Origin: Anthopleura xanthogrammica
Taxonomy: Eukaryota; Cnidaria; Anthozoa; Actiniaria; Actiniidae
Assembly (NCBI GenBank): GCA_964019055.1
Contig: OZ025209.1
Coordinates: 9,921,741-9,985,740, forward strand
Length of the DNA: 64,000 nt
Reading direction: 5' to 3'
Positions within the stretch are counted from its first letter, which is position 1, and each line of letters opens with the position of its first letter. Shown in pieces: positions 60,601 through 64,000 of this stretch. The position numbers were made by a program, and so were the translations under genes. The notes below the pieces were generated by a model. That model saw nothing but the letters and a program-made list of their open reading frames with translations, did no database searches and was not told the origin of the DNA.

Positions 60601-63334
60601 GAGTTTGTCAGAAGATACCCTAGATTCAGTAATGACAGCTGGAATGACAGTTTTTGATATCTGCTAAACCTTTTAAAATTTTCTTAAATTCACAATTAGA
60701 CTGACACAATTTTTCTGTCATTTTTTTCCTTTCCACTAGTTCTCATGTCCACCCCTTAATTTATTTTATTTAGTTGTCATTATTTTTTAATATTTTATCC
60801 ACATATTTCTGTAGGGTACTCATGGACACAGTCTCTAACTTTCCAAACAACCAAGAAGAGCTATCTTTAACAGTTACACCTGAAGTAATTAGATTTAAGA
60901 ATTATACTGATGATGAACCAGGTATTGATTAAAATATCCTTCTTCAATGTACTGTTTATGTTTCTAAACTGCTTGTTGGTGTGGTTACATCACAACCCAT
61001 AGGTTTTATAGCTGTTGTCATTGCTGCTTATGATGTTGTTATTGTCACTCATGCTGTTGTCTTTGCCGTCATTCTAGACTTTTACCAAATTCAACACAAG
61101 AATTGGGGTTGATTTTTAACTTGTGGATATGTGAAGCATAGAAATGAGTTATCGTGAGGGGTCTGAATATTCAAATATGTCACTCACTCACTATGCTGTT
61201 AGCAGATCAATATTTAAACATTCATCCATTGTTTTATGTCATCTGCTTACGAAAGTTACATGAAACTTCACCTTCAGACGTATATCAGGTTCTTGTCTGA
61301 TAGAGACCCAACTACCTATTCATGTAACAAATTAGAGATTCACGTTTTGATTACTATCTTTTCTTATAGATCCCAATAAAGTTATTCATACTCAGACAAG
61401 TCTCAGTCCAGATGAATTTAATAACTATCAAATAGGAGTGGACACTGATGTTACATTTTGTCTCAAAGAACTCAGGGTATGAGTGATTGGATCCTAAAGG
61501 AATGTTTACAGAAATGCACAAGACATCATACACCCCTTCTGGTTTTTTGGCTGCCATCGATTAAAAATTTACTAGCTCAGACTGTCCAAAATGTGATTGA
61601 CAGGATTTATTTAAGGTTGATAAAGTACAAACAGAAATGGCTTCCATTATTTGCAAAACATCCTTAATACCTGTAGCTCCCATTATAGCATTTGAACACA
61701 TCAGGCAATTTGAGGGCTGATAGAGAAGAATTGAAGATTGCAATTAATCCTTTATATGTAATTAGCATAGGTGAAATTTTGGGTTCCAATCTAGAATTAT
61801 AATGCAAGTGAGATTCATTCAAGAAGGCTCAGGTGGAAATCCTGAGCCTCCCCCTAATCAAAACCTTGATTGTTATTGTATTCAATTATTATGAATGCTT
61901 TTCAAACGTTTTGAATACTAAATTTTTATCTCTTTATTTACTTAAGGCAATTTTAGCTTTTGGAGATTATTCAGGGCAACCAGTAAACATTCATTTTGAA
62001 ACTGGTGGAAAGTAAGTGACAACATTCATGATATTATAGTAAATAATATGAACCCAACTTTGTTGGTGGTGCATTGCTTAAGCTGTTATCAACTTTTTGG
62101 GATAATATTGGTGGTTGACTGAAAGAGTGTTAATAGGCCTTAAGTATGATGACGTTTTATACCTACACTTCCAGAAATTATCCCTTTCAGTAGCATTGCT
62201 TGTTGTGCTAATTTTCACTATTGTCTTGGTATTCTCAAAGGAGATAAAATAAAATTTAAGATAAAATTCATGTAAAATGATTAAAAAATTGTAAAAACGT
62301 TCTTACAAGTGAATAAAAACATTTCAGATTTAGTCTGTACCATAGTTGACTGCAATCTGGCAACAATAGACGTTGATAATTATTTTTTTAAATCCATTTT
62401 GCAGACCTATAGTGTTCAGTATGGATGCTGACTCCACATATGAAGCAGACTTTGTTCTTGCAACTCTTGTGGATGAATTACCATCTCCTCAGTCCTCTCA
62501 AACGTCAACTACAGCTAGATCATTAACATCAAACAAGTAATTGAAATGCACCTAACCCCTATGATAAAATATTTATTGATTTCAGTGTTGCATCTTTCAG
62601 TTATTAAGGTTTATACTTCCAGTAGACCCCTTTCATAGACATCAAAGCAGCTCAATTTGGAGGACAAAACAAAAGAATTTAAATTTCATGAACATTTGAG
62701 CCTACATGTATTTTTTTTGTCCTCCAAATTGAGCTATATTCCAAAGTGTGGGAAGGGGTCCATATTTACTCCAAGTAAAATCAATACTCAGGCCTAAAAA
62801 CAACAGCCAGTTAATGGAAAATATCTGGCCAGAATTTTAACTTGTCAGGTCAAATCTTAGCCTTGCTGGTCATTTTCCCACCTTTTATGGGTTTTCTGTG
62901 GTATTGGCATGAGTTATCCTGTAACAATCAACCCTCCCCCCTTTTAAAAATCCTTGATCCACCCCTAGTCCATGGACTATTTGTTTAATATAAATTATGT
63001 GAATGCCATTTTCCTTCATTTTAGGAAGTCATCTCAGAGTTCCAGAGTTCCAAATGGGAAACTTGTAGCAAACGAGTCAAATCCTGTGGTTTTAAAACAA
63101 TCCAAAACCAATGTTATACATGATAATGATGCTAAAAAGGATGTTGACAGGCAACACTTTTCTCATGGACACCAATCCAACAATGACTTCATGCATGATG
63201 ATGATATGGCTGATGAAGAAATGAATGAAGTGGTGATACCAAATCTGGAGGAGACTAAACCAGAGGAAGTGGCTTTACCATTTGGTAGTAAAAGGTATGA
63301 TCACCTGAGTTTTACACCATTGTCATCAGAGTAG
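57637..63334 (+). CDS. RAD9A: RAD9A, checkpoint clamp (9-1-1) subunit, 10 exons seen
   Basis: RAD9 forms the PCNA-like 9-1-1 clamp with HUS1 and RAD1, loads at ssDNA/dsDNA junctions in the nucleus and recruits TopBP1 to activate ATR. Exons: 57637-57670, 57777-57847, 58685-58834, 59079-59193, 60196-60295, 60815-60921, 61370-61476, 61947-62011, 62405-62536, 63025 onward; phases agree throughout. Diagnostic blocks: [107 protein letters not shown]. The C-terminal tail is hydrophilic, acidic and serine-rich, as in RAD9 phospho-tails. The end is uncertain. The frame stops at 63334 (396 aa; human 391), but a good donor (AAAAG|GTATGA) at 63294/63295 could instead lead to a further exon with the usual KKFRSLFFG motif outside the window. 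Confidence 0.93.
58511..58632. mobile_element. 122-bp MITE in RAD9A intron 2
   Basis: Termini ttcagggccatagccaccat and atggtggctacagccctgaa are inverted; the inner ggttggtctggtt pairs with aaccaaaccact. Runs of C at about 58188-58212 and 58306-58316 lie just upstream in the same intron. Confidence 0.82.
58838..59035. repeat. 48-bp minisatellite, four units, in RAD9A intron 3
   Basis: tagggaagggaaagacaggt recurs at a 48-bp period (58861, 58909 and onward). Because 48 is a multiple of 3, both strands stay open (58836-59030 plus, 58793-58978 minus). These frames are repeat artefacts. Confidence 0.9.
59723..60120. mobile_element. 394-bp TA-flanked MITE in RAD9A intron 4
   Basis: TA sites (59723-59724, 60119-60120) flank CAGTGTGGACACACTTACCA and the inverted GGTTAGTGTGTCCGCACTG; the arms extend about 40 bp. 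This fits a Tc1/mariner-type non-autonomous element. Confidence 0.83.
62142..62245. repeat. Half copy of the 55731-55882 repeat in RAD9A intron 8
   Basis: Reverse complement of 55781-55880 (from aagtatgatgacgttttata to ttggtattctcaaaggagat). Confidence 0.8.
62545..62622. repeat. Half copy of the 55088-55536 foldback in RAD9A intron 9
   Basis: gaaatgcacctaacccctat followed by ttgcatctttcagttattaa and ggtttatacttccag matches the left arm of the 55-kb element. It ends where the next MITE begins. Confidence 0.8.
62623..62762. mobile_element. 140-bp MITE in RAD9A intron 9
   Basis: Termini gacccctttcatagacatca and tccaaagtgtgggaaggggtc are loosely inverted; the inner agctcaatttggaggac pairs exactly with gtcctccaaattgagct. 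Inserted in, or abutting, the half foldback to its left. Confidence 0.8.
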
Positions 63335-63577
63335 GTTTAACTTAACCACCCGTGTAAGTGTCTTTTAGAACCAGCTAGCAAGCACTCGTATAATCTTAGG
63401 AAATTAAATTCTATCCATGTGTCTCTTTCACACACTAAACGGCACCAGTTATCTTTTATCTTAAGATGATCTAAGCTTCATAGCCAGACTATCTAGAAAT
63501 TTATTTATTTATTTTTTAATTCTATAGTTATTTCTAATTCTTATTATCGTTTTATTTAGAGTTAATTGTAATATACA

Positions 63578-63770
63578 TATACACCTAATTGCAAAAACGT
63601 TGTCATACAACATTTGAACATTTGTAGTTTCAAGATTAGGAATAAATTAAAAGTACAAAAGAAAGAGTTCTGCTTCAATGATCTTCTTTTGTACTTTGAA
63701 TTTATTCCTAATCCACTAAACTACAAATGCTCAAATGTTGTATGACAACGTTCTTGCAAGTAGGTGTATA
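63578..63770. mobile_element. 193-bp foldback element downstream of RAD9A exon 10
   Basis: tatacacctaattgcaaaaa and ttcttgcaagtaggtgtata are inverted, with long internal pairing (caacatttgaacatttgtag, ataaattaaaagtacaaaag and their complements). The rest of 63335-64000 shows ATT-rich sequence and no recognisable exon. Confidence 0.85.
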
Positions 63771-64000
63771 TATATATATATGTTTGTAATTCTACTGTAG
63801 TTCTTTCACCAAAAATAGGAATTAAAGCTTATTATTATATTATATTATTATTATTATAAAAAAACTTAAATTTTTAAAGCAGCATAAAAGGTCTTTGATC
63901 AACAGATTGTTTGCTGTTAAATTGGACAGAACAATGTAACATATTAACATTAATTATTAATGTGTTTTACCAATTTAGTGAGTGTTAACTGTGTGCTAAT

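Noticed and set aside
1..64000. tRNA, rRNA or other structured RNA genes
   Set aside because: No cloverleaf with A/B boxes, rRNA segment or known ncRNA was recognised on either strand by reading. A covariance-model scan was not possible here.

Overview
This is eukaryotic DNA from an animal. The genes are split by GT-AG introns, codon use is standard, the sequence is AT-rich, and the recognisable genes (RTEL1, a stathmin, MAPK15/ERK7, RAD9A) are metazoan. Their sequence, together with the abundance of foldback elements and CR1/L2-type LINE remains, suggests an invertebrate, most likely an anthozoan cnidarian (coral or anemone). That placement is inference, not proof.

Layout. 1-10697 is the 5' part of RTEL1 (minus strand). 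Exons 1 and 2 lie at 10596-10697 and 9214-9427, and a long intron 2 holds about 8.1 kb of a 38-bp satellite. 11138-15172 is a 4.0-kb terminal-inverted-repeat element with an 8-bp target duplication, whose arms carry mirrored 20-bp minisatellites. 17208-19302 is a three-exon stathmin-family gene (minus) with four tubulin-binding-type repeats. 20800-23945 is a 53-bp satellite. 24500-26870 is a damaged LINE. 26885-34729 is a large DNA transposon coding for a 1282-residue two-exon protein. 34852-44524 is a four-exon class II aldolase/adducin-domain gene. Its 7.3-kb first intron holds a 3.7-kb Mutator-like element (9-bp target duplication) and a 1.9-kb TTAA-flanked giant palindrome. 46025-52751 is a complete 14-exon MAPK15 (ERK7/8) gene. 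55886-57503 (minus) is a GNAT-fold protein gene that shares a 133-bp bidirectional promoter with RAD9A (57637 to at least 63294, plus).

The cellular genes do not form a pathway cluster, although RTEL1 and RAD9A both act in genome maintenance. The dominant theme is palindromic DNA. At least five superfamily-level types of inverted-repeat element can be told apart by their target duplications (8 bp, 9 bp, TTAA, TA, unresolved), and most of them sit in introns. The strongest candidates for something not described are the mirrored-minisatellite element at 11138-15172, the one-arm-cargo palindrome at 39759-41629, and the unclassified 7.6-kb transposon.
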